A stretch of 64,000 bases of DNA, from assembly GCF_009711345.1 (NCBI RefSeq), contig NZ_SMMA01000062.1, positions 245,189 through 309,188 on the forward strand, given 5' to 3'. This DNA is from Pseudovibrio flavus (GTDB taxonomy: Bacteria; Pseudomonadota; Alphaproteobacteria; Rhizobiales; Stappiaceae). A program made the position numbers and the translations under genes. Shown piece after piece: positions 47,632 through 57,651 of the stretch (the first letter of the stretch is position 1; each line of letters opens with the position of its first letter). Under the pieces are notes generated by a model. The model had not been told where the DNA came from, made no database searches, and saw only the letters and a list, made by a program, of their open reading frames with translations.

Positions 47632-48435
47632 TTAGTACTTCCAGCCCGAATGAAGGGCAGCAATGCCGCCCGTATAGTTGCGATAGGAAACGCGGTTAAA
47701 GCCCGCATCCTCAATCATCTGCTTAAAGCGTTCCTGATTTGGGAACTTGCGAATGGATTCCACGAGGTACTGGTAAGGGTCCGGATCGCCCGTAACCATT
47801 TTGCCCATCGGCGGAATAATTTTGAATGAAAAGGTGTCGTAGACTTTATCAAGCGCGGGTACATCAACCTGCGAGAACTCCAGACACATAAAGCGTCCGC
47901 CCCGTTTCAGCACGCGGTGTGCCTCAGAAAGCGCCTTGGCAATCTTCGGCACGTTACGAATGCCGAAAGCGATTGTGTAAACGTCGAAAGAGCTATCAGG
48001 AAACGGCAGGTCTTCAGCGTTGCCTTGAACGAATTCAATATGGCCGCCCAAACCAGCTTTTGCTGCTCTGTCTTTGCCAACCGCGAGCATAGAGCCGTTG
48101 ATATCGCAAACCGTTGACTGCGCGGTGCGCTGGGAGCGCTCAACAACACGCGTTGCGATATCTCCAGTACCCCCTGCAACATCAAGGTGGTGCATTGGAC
48201 GTGAATTGGACTTTGGCGGATTGAGCGACGAAACCATCGCGTCCTTCCAGAGCCGATGCATACCACCGGACATCAAGTCGTTCATAAGGTCATAGCGGGA
48301 GGCCACTTTGTGGAAAACATCATCCACCAGCCCCTGCTTTTGTCCCTCATTTACGGTCGAAAAGCCGAAACTGACTGCCATTTCAGATGGATCGGTAACA
48401 GACTTACGTGGGTTGTAACGGGGTTCGCTCGCCAT
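47632..48435 (-). CDS. ubiE: Ubiquinone/menaquinone biosynthesis C-methyltransferase UbiE
   Basis: 267 residues. The SAM motif [17 protein letters not shown] and the UbiE blocks [20 protein letters not shown] and [20 protein letters not shown] are intact, and it ends in HSGWKY as expected. It C-methylates the quinone ring precursor. It is divergent from mutM over a 109-base spacer, an arrangement conserved near the replication origin in many rhizobia. Confidence 0.96.
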   Translation of the reverse strand: MASEPRYNPRKSVTDPSEMAVSFGFSTVNEGQKQGLVDDVFHKVASRYDLMNDLMSGGMHRLWKDAMVSSLNPPKSNSRPMHHLDVAGGTGDIATRVVERSQRTAQSTVCDINGSMLAVGKDRAAKAGLGGHIEFVQGNAEDLPFPDSSFDVYTIAFGIRNVPKIAKALSEAHRVLKRGGRFMCLEFSQVDVPALDKVYDTFSFKIIPPMGKMVTGDPDPYQYLVESIRKFPNQERFKQMIEDAGFNRVSYRNYTGGIAALHSGWKY

Positions 48436-48544
48436 TTTTCCAAATCACTCCATTTCGAGCGCGACCATAGTACAGCTCTTAGCAAAGCGCTATTGTTGCA
48501 CCTATATTTTAGAAGAGATGCACGAATAACTTTCGGACCAGATA

Positions 48545-48916
48545 ATGCCAGAGCTTCCTGAGGTTGAAACCGTAAAGCGCGGCCTCGCGCCCTTTTTTGA
48601 AGGCGCCACCATTGTAAACGCAAGGGTAGGCAGACCAGACCTGCGTTTTCCGTTCCCTGAAAATTTCACAGATCGTCTGGAAGGGCGCACCGTTACCTCC
48701 ATGGGCCGCCGAGCCAAGTACCTTATGGCCGACCTAGATTCGAACGACGTTCTGGTAATGCACCTTGGTATGTCCGGCTCCTTCCGCTGCGAGCATTTGG
48801 GCAATGCTCCTTCTTCGGCGAATGCTAGCGAACAAAGCTCAAAACTACCTAAACACGACCATGTGATGTTCGAACTTAGCGCACCGGACAAAGCACAGGT
48901 ATCGCTAGCCGCGTGA
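48545..48916 (+). CDS. mutM: Formamidopyrimidine-DNA glycosylase, N-terminal part (frameshifted mutM)
   Basis: 123 residues. It begins [20 protein letters not shown], whose processed N-terminal Pro and Glu are the catalytic residues, and includes [11 protein letters not shown] and [10 protein letters not shown]. The frame is lost in the region that should read a few residues before [11 protein letters not shown], ending at TGA 48914-48916. One extra C in GCCGC near 48905-48912 would restore the normal protein of about 300 residues. As read, the product lacks the helix-two-turn-helix and zinc finger and should not bind DNA. Confidence 0.88.
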   Translation: MPELPEVETVKRGLAPFFEGATIVNARVGRPDLRFPFPENFTDRLEGRTVTSMGRRAKYLMADLDSNDVLVMHLGMSGSFRCEHLGNAPSSANASEQSSKLPKHDHVMFELSAPDKAQVSLAA

Positions 48917-49446
48917 TCTATAATGACCCTCGCCGGTTCGGCTTTATGACGCTGGTGGAGCGAAACGAACTAGAGACCCACCCCCTCTTTGCTCAAATGG
49001 GACTGGAGCCGCTTGGCAATGCGCTGAATGGCGAATTGCTTGCAGAATTGTTCAAGGACCGGAAAACACCCTTTAAATCTGCCCTGCTCAATCAAAAATT
49101 CATCGCCGGATTAGGCAACATCTATGTCTGTGAAGCCTTGTGGCGGGCAGGCATAGACCCGCGCCGCGCTGTTGGTACACTTGCCAAGAAAAGCGCAAAA
49201 TCCAAGGCAGAAGCGGAGCTATTGGCAGTGTCCATCAGGGATGTTTTGGAAGACGCTATCCGCTCCGGAGGCTCATCCCTAAAAGATCATGTGCAAACCG
49301 ATGGATCCTTGGGATATTTTCAACACAGTTTTGCGGTTTACGATAGAGAGAGAGAAGTCTGCCGCAAGGACGGATGCTCGGGTATAGTCGAGCGGATAGT
49401 CCAAAGCGGACGCTCAACATTCTTTTGTCCTCGTTGTCAGCGCTGA
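48913..49446 (+). CDS. mutM: Formamidopyrimidine-DNA glycosylase, C-terminal part (frameshifted mutM)
   Basis: 177 residues in the next frame, opening with a GTG at 48913 that overlaps the upstream TGA by chance (GTGA). It encodes [15 protein letters not shown], the H2TH domain ([20 protein letters not shown]) and a complete zinc finger (CRKDGC ... FFCPRCQ). The two halves together make a complete MutM, the enzyme that removes 8-oxoguanine. Reinitiation at the overlapping GTG is conceivable, but no ribosome site precedes it. Confidence 0.86.
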   Translation: MIYNDPRRFGFMTLVERNELETHPLFAQMGLEPLGNALNGELLAELFKDRKTPFKSALLNQKFIAGLGNIYVCEALWRAGIDPRRAVGTLAKKSAKSKAEAELLAVSIRDVLEDAIRSGGSSLKDHVQTDGSLGYFQHSFAVYDREREVCRKDGCSGIVERIVQSGRSTFFCPRCQR

Positions 49447-49516
49447 TTTGCCACGCCGACAATGATTGCGCCGTCCCCAAGCGGTGTCTATGTGGCTGAG
49501 AACAAGAAATAATTAA

Positions 49517-50488
<972 letters not shown>

Positions 50489-50644
50489 TTGGTCAGTTGC
50501 GCGCATTTTTGCGCCATCTGGTCTTGGCAATTCCTTCGTTTTCACTTAAGCCAACGCACAATCGAACGGAGGCAGATTGACGCTGCCTCCTCGTCAGCCA
50601 CCCTTTGGCAAACGAGAAAACGCTGAGACGCGGAGAGATTTCAA

Positions 50645-52072
50645 ATGACACAGGCAGACATTGGCCTTATCGGCCTTGGGGTGATGGGTGCCAACCTCGC
50701 CCTCAATATCGCAGATAACGGTTATAAAGTTGCAGTGTTCAACCGTACCGCAGCAAAAACCGATGCATTCATGGAAAATGCAGCGCATCTGAAAGACAAG
50801 TTCATTGCCTGCTATTCCCTTGAAGAACTGACCGCTGCTATCAAAGCACCGCGCCCGATCATCATGATGGTTCAGGCTGGTGAAGCTGTAGACCAGCAGA
50901 TCGCAGCGCTGAAGCCTTTCCTCTCTGAAGGCGATATCCTGATTGACGCTGGTAACAGCTCCTTCCATGACAGTAACCGCCGCTATCGCGAGCTGGCAGA
51001 CACCCCGTTCACCTTCGTGGGCATGGGCGTTTCCGGTGGCGCAGAAGGCGCGCGCCATGGACCATCCATCATGGTTGGCGCTTCTCCTGAAGCTTATGCC
51101 CGCATTGAGGACATCCTCAAGGCAATCTCCGCCAAGCATAATGGAGAGCCTTGCTGCGCTCTGATGGGCCCTGAAGGCGCTGGTCACTTCGTTAAGACCC
51201 TGCACAATGGCATCGAATATGCCGACATGCAGATGATTGCCGAAGTTCACGAGATTCTCAGCAAATCTCTTGGCCTTTCCATTCAAGAGCAGGCAGCAGT
51301 CTTCCATAAGTGGAACGAAGGTCCGCTGGCTTCCTACCTCATCGAAATCACTGCCAACGTTATGGACGTGGTTGACGAAGAGAGCGGCAAACCAATTCTG
51401 GAAGTTATCCTCGACACCGCAGGCCAGAAAGGCACGGGTCGCTGGTCCGCAGTTGAAGCGCACGTGCTCGGCGTTCCTGCAACCGGTATCGACGCTGCTG
51501 TTGCTGCACGGTGCATCTCTGCAAACCGCGCACTGCGTCAGGAAATTGCTGAGCTGTATCCGAACAACGAAGTACCTCAGACTTGGGCTGACAAGCAGGC
51601 TGGCATCGATGCGTGTGAACGCGCTCTGATCGCTGGTAAGATTGCAGCTTACGCAGAAGGTTTCGACGTTCTGGCTGCCGGTTCTCGCGACTATGATTGG
51701 AACTTGCCACTGGGCGACATCGCTCGCATCTGGCGTCAGGGTTGCATCATTCGCTCCCGTTTCCTTGATGAAATCGCACAAGCTTATGACGAGAAGCCAG
51801 AGCTGAAATCCCTTTATCTGGCTCCAACCATTGCTGATCGCATGAAGGATGCTGTTCCAGGTCTTCGCGAAACCCTTGCAAAGGCTATTTTGAGCGGCAT
51901 TCCAATGCCTGCGCTTTCTGCTGCAATGGGCTCCTTCGACCTTTCCCGTCAGAAACGCACTTCCGCTTATGTCATTCAGGGTCAGCGCGACTTCTTCGGT
52001 CAGCACGGCTTTGAACGCACTGACAAGGAAGGCAAAGACTTCCACGGTCCATGGCCAGCAGGCGGCGCATAA
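50645..52072 (+). CDS. gnd: 6-phosphogluconate dehydrogenase, decarboxylating
   Basis: 475 residues, the long NADP-type. The Rossmann start is IGLIGLGVMGANLALNIADN. The substrate site VSGGAEGARHGPSIM and the catalytic stretch GPEGAGHFVKTLHNGIEYAD are complete, and the C-terminal KRTSAYVIQGQRDFFGQHGF block closes the dimer site. It converts 6-phosphogluconate to ribulose 5-phosphate, CO2 and NADPH in the pentose phosphate pathway. GGAGAGA lies upstream of the ATG. A terminator follows. Confidence 0.97.
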   Translation: MTQADIGLIGLGVMGANLALNIADNGYKVAVFNRTAAKTDAFMENAAHLKDKFIACYSLEELTAAIKAPRPIIMMVQAGEAVDQQIAALKPFLSEGDILIDAGNSSFHDSNRRYRELADTPFTFVGMGVSGGAEGARHGPSIMVGASPEAYARIEDILKAISAKHNGEPCCALMGPEGAGHFVKTLHNGIEYADMQMIAEVHEILSKSLGLSIQEQAAVFHKWNEGPLASYLIEITANVMDVVDEESGKPILEVILDTAGQKGTGRWSAVEAHVLGVPATGIDAAVAARCISANRALRQEIAELYPNNEVPQTWADKQAGIDACERALIAGKIAAYAEGFDVLAAGSRDYDWNLPLGDIARIWRQGCIIRSRFLDEIAQAYDEKPELKSLYLAPTIADRMKDAVPGLRETLAKAILSGIPMPALSAAMGSFDLSRQKRTSAYVIQGQRDFFGQHGFERTDKEGKDFHGPWPAGGA

Positions 52073-52095
52073 GCCCGCCAGTTAGACGCTTTTTT

Positions 52096-52134
52096 GAGGA
52101 GGGGTTGCCTACGCAATCCCTCTTCTCTTTTATC
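52096..52134 (+). terminator. Terminator after gnd
   Basis: Arms GAGGGGTTGC and GCAATCCCTC (one G-U pair) with a CTAC loop are followed by TTCTCTTTT. It lies about 25 bases past the gnd stop and before the GntR gene. Confidence 0.75.
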
Positions 52135-52212
52135 TAACCTCCATTTGCGGTTAGTATGCAAAGGCAAAGAGCGAGAACGCTCTTAAACAACAGCTCATTT
52201 CAGGATTTTAAC

Positions 52213-52854
52213 GTGACCTTATCGTCTCCAAACGGTGCCGAGATCTACCGCCGCTTAATCAAGGCCATTGAAACCCGTGAGTTGAAACCAGGAAGCCGCC
52301 TGAGAGAGGCAGAACTGGCTGAGCGATTTGGTGTAAGCCGTACGCCTATTCGTGAAGGTCTCAAGCGTCTTGAAGCGCAAGGCCTTGCCGTTCACGAACC
52401 GAACCGCGGTATGGTTATTCCGTCCCTCGATCATGACCAGATCAGCGAGCTGTATTTCCTGCGTGAAGTGTTGGAAGGCACCGCCGGCCGCTTGGCAGCG
52501 CAGCATGCATCCAACGCCGAAATCGAAATTCTTCAAGAGCTTGTGGCCTCGGATCAGGAAAACCTTGCCGATGCTGACCGCCTGATCAAATCGAACCGCG
52601 AGTTCCATCGCCGGTTCTACCTTGCATCCCACAATCGCTATCTTGTTGAGCAGATCGACCACATGCGCCTGTCACTGCTGCTGCTTGCCGGTACAACGCT
52701 GACGGATGATGATCGACGCCGGATCGCGATTGAAGAGCATGCTGAGATTGTTGACGCAATTGCTAAACGCGATTTCGACAGAGCCGATAAAGCAGCCCGT
52801 CATCATATCGCAGAGGCGCACAAGGCACGCTTGAGATTTTTCACTCGCCTTTGA
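52213..52854 (+). CDS. GntR-family transcriptional regulator (FadR/FCD subfamily)
   Basis: 213 residues from GTG 52213, preceded by AGGA; an ATG at 52156 would add 19 unconserved residues and lacks a site. A winged helix (about 8-72: LREAELAERFGVSRTPIREG) precedes an all-helical FCD ligand domain (about 80-205) with His/Asp residues (REFHRRFYLAS, EEHAEIVDAI) that usually bind a metal and an organic acid. The neighbour gnd hints at sugar-acid control, but that is inference. Confidence 0.88.
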   Translation: MTLSSPNGAEIYRRLIKAIETRELKPGSRLREAELAERFGVSRTPIREGLKRLEAQGLAVHEPNRGMVIPSLDHDQISELYFLREVLEGTAGRLAAQHASNAEIEILQELVASDQENLADADRLIKSNREFHRRFYLASHNRYLVEQIDHMRLSLLLLAGTTLTDDDRRRIAIEEHAEIVDAIAKRDFDRADKAARHHIAEAHKARLRFFTRL

Positions 52855-52868
52855 GCGAATTTCTTTGA

Positions 52869-52911
52869 CGATGGCACTTTATACTAATCATTGTTTTAGT
52901 TGGTGCCATCG
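52869..52911. other. Long inverted repeat between the GntR and DeoR genes
   Basis: Outer arms CGATGGCAC / GTGCCATCG enclose a 25-base loop that itself has ACTAA / TTAGT arms. There is no T-run after it. It could end the GntR transcript or act as an operator for either neighbour. It lies ten bases before a promoter-like TTGACA. Confidence 0.5.
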
Positions 52912-52920
52912 TATCGCTTC

Positions 52921-52949
52921 TTGACAGACATATAAGCAATTATTCATAT
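52921..52949 (+). promoter_or_regulatory. Candidate sigma70 promoter of the DeoR gene
   Basis: A perfect TTGACA (52921-52926) is followed after 17 bases by TCATAT (52944-52949), about 60 bases before the GTG start of the regulator gene. The -10 match is partial. Confidence 0.5.
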
Positions 52950-53011
52950 TTCCTATAAGTTCCAGCGCTATTGATCCTCTAAGGATACTTTTGAATTTAT
53001 AGGTAGTTATC

Positions 53012-53797
53012 GTGTCGGATCAGCCGCTCTCTGATCGCCAGTCGAATATACTCAAGCTGTTGAAAGATAACGGCTCTGTCAGTGTCGACTTTCTCTCTGA
53101 AGCTTTCGCTGTCACTACCCAAACCATTAGGCGGGATGTGAATCGGCTAGGCTCTCTTGGCTTGGTGCAGCGGTTCCATGGAGGCGTTGAGCTTCCCAGA
53201 AGTCCGCGCAATATTGCCTATGGCGCGCGTAAAATCCTAAATCGCAGAGCAAAGCTTTCCATAGCAGCGCATGCGGCTCACCACATACCTAACCATGCAA
53301 GTGTAGCCTTTTCCATCGGCACCACACCTGAGATCGTTGCAGGGGCACTGGGCGGTCATGATGGATTAAAAGTATTCACCAATAATATGAATGTTGCGGT
53401 CGCAGCACTCAAAAACCCATCCTCCCATGTAACCATAGCCGGCGGGCGTTTGCGCCATGACGACTGCGATGTTCTTGGCTACAGAGCGGAGGATTTTTTT
53501 CGCGGGTACAAGTTCGATATCGGTATTTTCGGTGTTGCAGGCGTAGATTCAGACGGCACGCTGCTCGACTTTCATGAGGAAGAAGTGGCCGCACGAACGG
53601 CGATATTAAAAAACTGCCGTGAGGCTTTTCTGGTGCTGGATAGCTCCAAGTTTGGCAGACAGGCCCATGTGCGCGGTGGCTGGATTACTGATGTTTCCAA
53701 GGTATTTGTCGATCATGCGCCGCCATCAGCCATTGTCGATTGCCTAAACACAAGCGGCACTGAGCTGGTTATCTGCAACCAAGACCTTGCTGCGTAA
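53012..53797 (+). CDS. DeoR/GlpR-family transcriptional regulator
   Basis: 261 residues starting with GTG 53012. The N-terminal DeoR helix-turn-helix is typical (LSDRQSNILKLLKDNGSVSV, VTTQTIRRDVNRLGSLGLV, then RFHGG). The C-terminal sugar-phosphate-binding domain has AFSIGTTPEIVAGAL, VFTNNMNVA and GIFGVAGVDSDGTLLDF. These proteins sense a sugar phosphate. No sugar operon is adjacent, so it is an orphan; gnd 1 kb upstream is the only sugar gene nearby. Confidence 0.88.
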   Translation: MSDQPLSDRQSNILKLLKDNGSVSVDFLSEAFAVTTQTIRRDVNRLGSLGLVQRFHGGVELPRSPRNIAYGARKILNRRAKLSIAAHAAHHIPNHASVAFSIGTTPEIVAGALGGHDGLKVFTNNMNVAVAALKNPSSHVTIAGGRLRHDDCDVLGYRAEDFFRGYKFDIGIFGVAGVDSDGTLLDFHEEEVAARTAILKNCREAFLVLDSSKFGRQAHVRGGWITDVSKVFVDHAPPSAIVDCLNTSGTELVICNQDLAA

Positions 53798-53870
53798 ACG
53801 ACACCCTAAGAAAATTGAAAGGATTTACTCTCTAGGCTGCACCACTAAGTAGTTTTATTAGAGATATCCC

Positions 53871-54062
53871 TTGAATTCGATTTGTAGAATTTTGGCAGCT
53901 CTGGCTGCACTCACCCTTTTAAGCGGATGCGCTGCGGTAGCAGTAACAGGAGCTGCGCTATCTGTAGCCAGTACAGCAGTTGTCACCACAGCAAAGGTGG
54001 GCGGCGCTGCTGTGGGCGGCGCAATTGATCTTGTGACTGATGATGACGAGGAAGAAGAGTAG
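53871..54062 (+). CDS. Small lipoprotein with acidic tail
   Basis: 63 residues, TTG start at 53871, the only start codon available. A basic/hydrophobic signal ends in the lipobox LLSGC at about residue 20, so a mature peptide of about 44 residues would be lipid-anchored. It is almost all Ala, Gly, Val and Thr with glycine-zipper spacing (AKVGGAAVGGAIDL), then DDDEEEE. No ribosome site is strong. Similar Ala/Val/Gly lipoproteins are common in proteobacteria without known function. Its stop is three bases from the convergent gene. Confidence 0.6.
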   Translation: MNSICRILAALAALTLLSGCAAVAVTGAALSVASTAVVTTAKVGGAAVGGAIDLVTDDDEEEE

Positions 54063-54065
54063 CCC

Positions 54066-54485
54066 TTATTTCGGCTCGCTCTGCTCCAGAGACTGAATAA
54101 CCGTTGCCAGCTTGATGAGCTCTTCGTACTCGGCTTCGCTCAAAATTGCGCGCAGGTCGTCGTAGGCTTCCTTTGCCCGCAGCTCCAGCTCCTTGTTTTC
54201 AATTTCTTCTTCTGGAGTCGTAGAAGCAGCGGCGGCAGCTTCACCAGCTTCCAACGCCTCTTCCTGCTGCAAAATAGCCATACGGCTATGATCAACACGG
54301 GCATCTTCTAGAATTGCCCGCACCATCTCCCGTTTTTCCTCAGAGCTGCTCATGTGCTTAACCAGCAGATCGATCTGCGCGCTTTCAAGCACCAGCACAT
54401 CCTCCAGCTCTGAGCTGGAAACGGACATGATTGAAATCGGCAAAGCAAGAACGGCAGCTAAAAGGATTTTGGCGAGAAGTGTCAT
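54066..54485 (-). CDS. Exported helical protein of unknown function
   Basis: 139 residues. A Sec signal (LLAKILLAAVLALPISIMSV) is followed by a charged, mostly helical, Glu/Ala-rich body with probable coiled coil (EEEIENKELELRAKEAYDDL). No cysteine, no known motif. It starts 29 bases after the glycerophosphodiesterase gene ends and is probably in its operon. I do not recognise the family. A periplasmic chaperone-like role is possible but unsupported. Confidence 0.65.
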   Translation of the reverse strand: MTLLAKILLAAVLALPISIMSVSSSELEDVLVLESAQIDLLVKHMSSSEEKREMVRAILEDARVDHSRMAILQQEEALEAGEAAAAASTTPEEEIENKELELRAKEAYDDLRAILSEAEYEELIKLATVIQSLEQSEPK

Positions 54486-54514
54486 CTATTGTTATTTGTT
54501 TCTTTATTAAAAAT

Positions 54515-56359
54515 TTATCTGAGGTTGAACTCATATAGGACAGAGGTTTGCCAAAGCAACCGCTCTAGCGACGTCATTTTCGCATGCTCCTCAATAATCG
54601 AGCGCGCAAGTTCTGGAACGTCGGTGATAATGCCATCAACGCCCATGGCGATGTACCGCATCATCATAACCGGATCGTTAACAGTCCAAACATAAACCTG
54701 CTTGTCTTGTTTGCGGGCGCGGCTAACGAAGTTTGGCACAGCAACAGACGGGCTTACAGCAAAGAAATCGACAGGTACATCAACAAGGTTGCCAAGGAAT
54801 GTTGCTGTGACCACACCGTTATCCCAGCCCGGCGCCAATTCTCTGAAAAGCCTTAGCGCGCCTCTGTCCAAAGACATAACCGCAACGTCATTCTGCATGC
54901 CATTGGCTTCTACGATATTGACGATTTTCTCTTCAAGGCCCCGAGGACTGCTAGGATAGTACTTCAATTCAATCAGCAGCTTGGCTTTGCCTTTTACCGC
55001 TTGTAGCGCCTCTTCCAATGTAGGGATCTGCTCTTCACTGAAAGCAGGGTCAAACCAGCTTCCCATATCAACGTTTCGTAGCTCTTCAAGGGTCATGGAG
55101 CTGATGAAATCACTGTTATAGGAAAGGCGCATCAGGTCACGGTCGTGGATCAGAACAACCTGCCCATCGGCTGTGAGCTGCGCATCCACTTCCACATAGT
55201 CAGCACCATCCGCAACGGCTTGATTGATCGCTGCCATGGTGTTTTCTGGTGCCTTTTGGGATGCACCGCGATGGGCGATCACCATAACGGGGTGCACATC
55301 TTCATCGAGGGAGACAATCACACCACCGGAAAAGGCTGCAACAGAACTGCCGAGCGCTAGAAACCCGAGTATCCGAAGCGGCGACAAACCACGTTTCTTG
55401 ACCTCTCGTTCATCCAGTTCAGGCGCTTCTTCGAATGGGTGGTCCTTACCGTCTGTGATAAATAGCGCTGCTTTTTGCAAGATTGCCAGACTGCCAACAA
55501 TGCAGATGGAAACAAAGAAACCGCCAAGCGCTGCCAGCAGCGCCAAGATACTGAGGGTGATTTCCAAGCGTGGCAGGCTATCGCCTGAAAAAGAGATAAA
55601 GAGAGAGCCGATCCCCTCAACGCCAATCAAAAGGCCCGCACTCAACACCAAGTCGCCAACCAGCCAAATGGTTGTTGCAGCTAAAAAGCCATTTATGAGA
55701 GGGCGGGTGAGAAAGCGGCTTCGCGGAAACGCGCTAGAGGGCCGGTTGTATCGAATAACGACCAAGGCCAGCGACAGGCCCCAGCCAACCAAGTGGCGCA
55801 GAGCGTAATACCCGCCTGCGATGGCGCCGAACATGGCCGTAACAAGTGCCGCCCAGAACTGCCACGGTTGCTCCTGCAGGTAGTAATTGATGTCGTAGCT
55901 TTGCAAAAACACCATGTACGCCGCCACGATGACGGCCATTCCCGGTATGCTAACAATGGCAAGGCGGATGGTGAGGTGCCCGGCGTATTCTATCAACCTT
56001 GGCAAGCGGATAAGCGTATTCAGCAGGCCGGCGCCAGCACTGATGATGGACTTATCACTACGGCCCAGAACGAAGAGCAGTGTCGCCTGCTCCAGCAAGA
56101 AGATAAGCGTAAATAAGCTTGCCAGCACGAAAGTGACGAGCAGCCCAACAGGGCTCAGAACGAACGAGAGGATTTCGTAGTTAGCAACGACCGGAACACC
56201 CGAGACATACAAAAGCCAAGAGCGCAAACCTGCCAGCAGCGGCGAAAATACACCGATACCAAGCACGACAAACGCACCATGCACGAAAGTCAGTCGCCAG
56301 AAGTTCTCGCGCCAGCCTTCGATCAGCAGTTTTCCAATTCGGGAAAGCTCCCCGGACAT
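54515..56359 (-). CDS. Glycerophosphodiester phosphodiesterase with N-terminal membrane domain
   Basis: 614 residues. The first 330 or so contain seven or eight hydrophobic segments (glycerophosphoryl diester phosphodiesterase membrane domain). A GDPD domain follows: VIAHRGASQKAPENTMAAI with catalytic His and Glu, DYVEVDAQLTADGQVVLIHD and KLLIELKYYP. It should cleave glycerophosphodiesters such as glycerophosphocholine outside the membrane. The divergent choXWV operon imports choline, so the pair could release and take up choline; that link is inference from neighbourhood. Confidence 0.9.
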   Translation of the reverse strand: MSGELSRIGKLLIEGWRENFWRLTFVHGAFVVLGIGVFSPLLAGLRSWLLYVSGVPVVANYEILSFVLSPVGLLVTFVLASLFTLIFLLEQATLLFVLGRSDKSIISAGAGLLNTLIRLPRLIEYAGHLTIRLAIVSIPGMAVIVAAYMVFLQSYDINYYLQEQPWQFWAALVTAMFGAIAGGYYALRHLVGWGLSLALVVIRYNRPSSAFPRSRFLTRPLINGFLAATTIWLVGDLVLSAGLLIGVEGIGSLFISFSGDSLPRLEITLSILALLAALGGFFVSICIVGSLAILQKAALFITDGKDHPFEEAPELDEREVKKRGLSPLRILGFLALGSSVAAFSGGVIVSLDEDVHPVMVIAHRGASQKAPENTMAAINQAVADGADYVEVDAQLTADGQVVLIHDRDLMRLSYNSDFISSMTLEELRNVDMGSWFDPAFSEEQIPTLEEALQAVKGKAKLLIELKYYPSSPRGLEEKIVNIVEANGMQNDVAVMSLDRGALRLFRELAPGWDNGVVTATFLGNLVDVPVDFFAVSPSVAVPNFVSRARKQDKQVYVWTVNDPVMMMRYIAMGVDGIITDVPELARSIIEEHAKMTSLERLLWQTSVLYEFNLR

Positions 56360-56651
56360 TCCTCGGCTCGCCTTTCATTATTCTTGTTGTCGGCAACCCT
56401 TCCGCTTTGGTCGGGTGCGGCACATTACAGCGCCCTTTCAGCCAATGGAACCGGTCACTTAGGCGCAACCAGTGAATAAAATGGCGTTCTTGCTAGGTAT
56501 TTCCAGCAGGGTCAGAAGTAGATTATGGGTTTTTGTAGTGGCATGGCAACCGGCAAGACTTTGAAGTTGTCTCGATTTTTGATATGCAGCCCTTGAGAAC
56601 AACACAATATAAGCCCATCGAACACCAACCCCCTACAGGGAGGGGGGAATA
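56360..56651. other. Divergent promoter region between the GDPD gene and choX
   Basis: 292 bases without a gene. The choX side ends in a strong polypurine ribosome site (GGGAGGGGGG). Several TTGA-type -35 candidates exist (for example near 56561 and 56593) without a convincing -10. No BetI-like palindrome could be identified by eye. Confidence 0.4.
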
Positions 56652-57608
56652 ATGAAGATCACAACACTTGCTATCAGCGCAATTATGTCCAGCGCATCTC
56701 TTGGACTAATTGCAACTCACGCACATGCCGAAGAATCCAAATCCTGCAAGACCGTAAGGTTCGCTGATGTAGGCTGGACAGATATTACAGCAACTACAGC
56801 AACGGCAACGATTATACTAGAAGCACTAGGGTACGATACTCAGGTTAAGCTTCTTTCCGTTCCTGTAACGTATGCATCCCTGAAAAATAAAGATATCGAT
56901 ATCTTCCTTGGCAACTGGATGCCAACCATGGAGTCTTATATTGCTCCATTTGAAGCTGATGGTAGCGTTGAAACTCTGCGTACCAACCTTTCCGGCGCGA
57001 AATACACCCTCGCCGTACCTGACTATACTTATGAGCGCGGCATCAAAACCTTTGAAGACATCGCCAAATTCTCAGATGATCTGGATCAGGAGATTTTTGG
57101 TCTGGAAGCTGGCAACGATGGCAATAAGCAGATCCTCGACATGATCAACGCGGGTGATTTCGGCCTTGCCGATTTTGAACTGCGTGAATCTTCTGAAGCC
57201 GGTATGCTGTCTCAGGTTTCCCGCGCAATCCGCCGCGAGCGCGACATAGTGTTCCTTGGCTGGGAACCGCACCCAATGAACTCCAACTTCAAGCTGCGTT
57301 ATCTTGAAGGCGGAGACAAGTATTTCGGCCCTAATTTGGGCGGTGCTGAGGTGCGTACCAACGTGCGTGCAGGTTACACGCAAGAGTGCCCTAACATCGG
57401 GAATTTCCTAAATAATCTTGAATTCACATTGCAGCTCGAAAACGAAATTATGGGCGCAATTTTGAACGATAAACAAAAGCCGGAGGATGCAGCTAAGGCA
57501 TGGCTGCAAAAGAACCCCGATATTCTTGAGGAATGGCTCGAAGGCGTTACCACAAGTTCTGGTCAAAATGGTCTAACTGCCGTAAAAGCAGCACTTGATC
57601 TAAATTGA
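56652..57608 (+). CDS. choX: Choline/glycine betaine ABC transporter substrate-binding protein (ChoX)
   Basis: 318 residues with a Sec signal (about 1-26, cleavage after HAHA). The ligand site resembles Sinorhizobium ChoX: W42 and D44 in ADVGWTDITATTA, GNWMPTM, LEAGNDGNK and GWEPHPMN supply the aromatic box and acidic residue that bind the trimethylammonium group. Periplasmic. It leads choX-choW-choV. It follows a GDPD gene transcribed the other way. Choline is the probable ligand, betaine less so. Confidence 0.92.
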   Translation: MKITTLAISAIMSSASLGLIATHAHAEESKSCKTVRFADVGWTDITATTATATIILEALGYDTQVKLLSVPVTYASLKNKDIDIFLGNWMPTMESYIAPFEADGSVETLRTNLSGAKYTLAVPDYTYERGIKTFEDIAKFSDDLDQEIFGLEAGNDGNKQILDMINAGDFGLADFELRESSEAGMLSQVSRAIRRERDIVFLGWEPHPMNSNFKLRYLEGGDKYFGPNLGGAEVRTNVRAGYTQECPNIGNFLNNLEFTLQLENEIMGAILNDKQKPEDAAKAWLQKNPDILEEWLEGVTTSSGQNGLTAVKAALDLN

Positions 57609-57651
57609 ATTCCCGAAACTGATAGCGCTAACGAGGCGACAGGAGCATCCG

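Noticed and set aside
50594..52045. 483-codon minus-strand frame opposite gnd
   Set aside because: Antisense shadow; the plus-strand gnd is complete and conserved.
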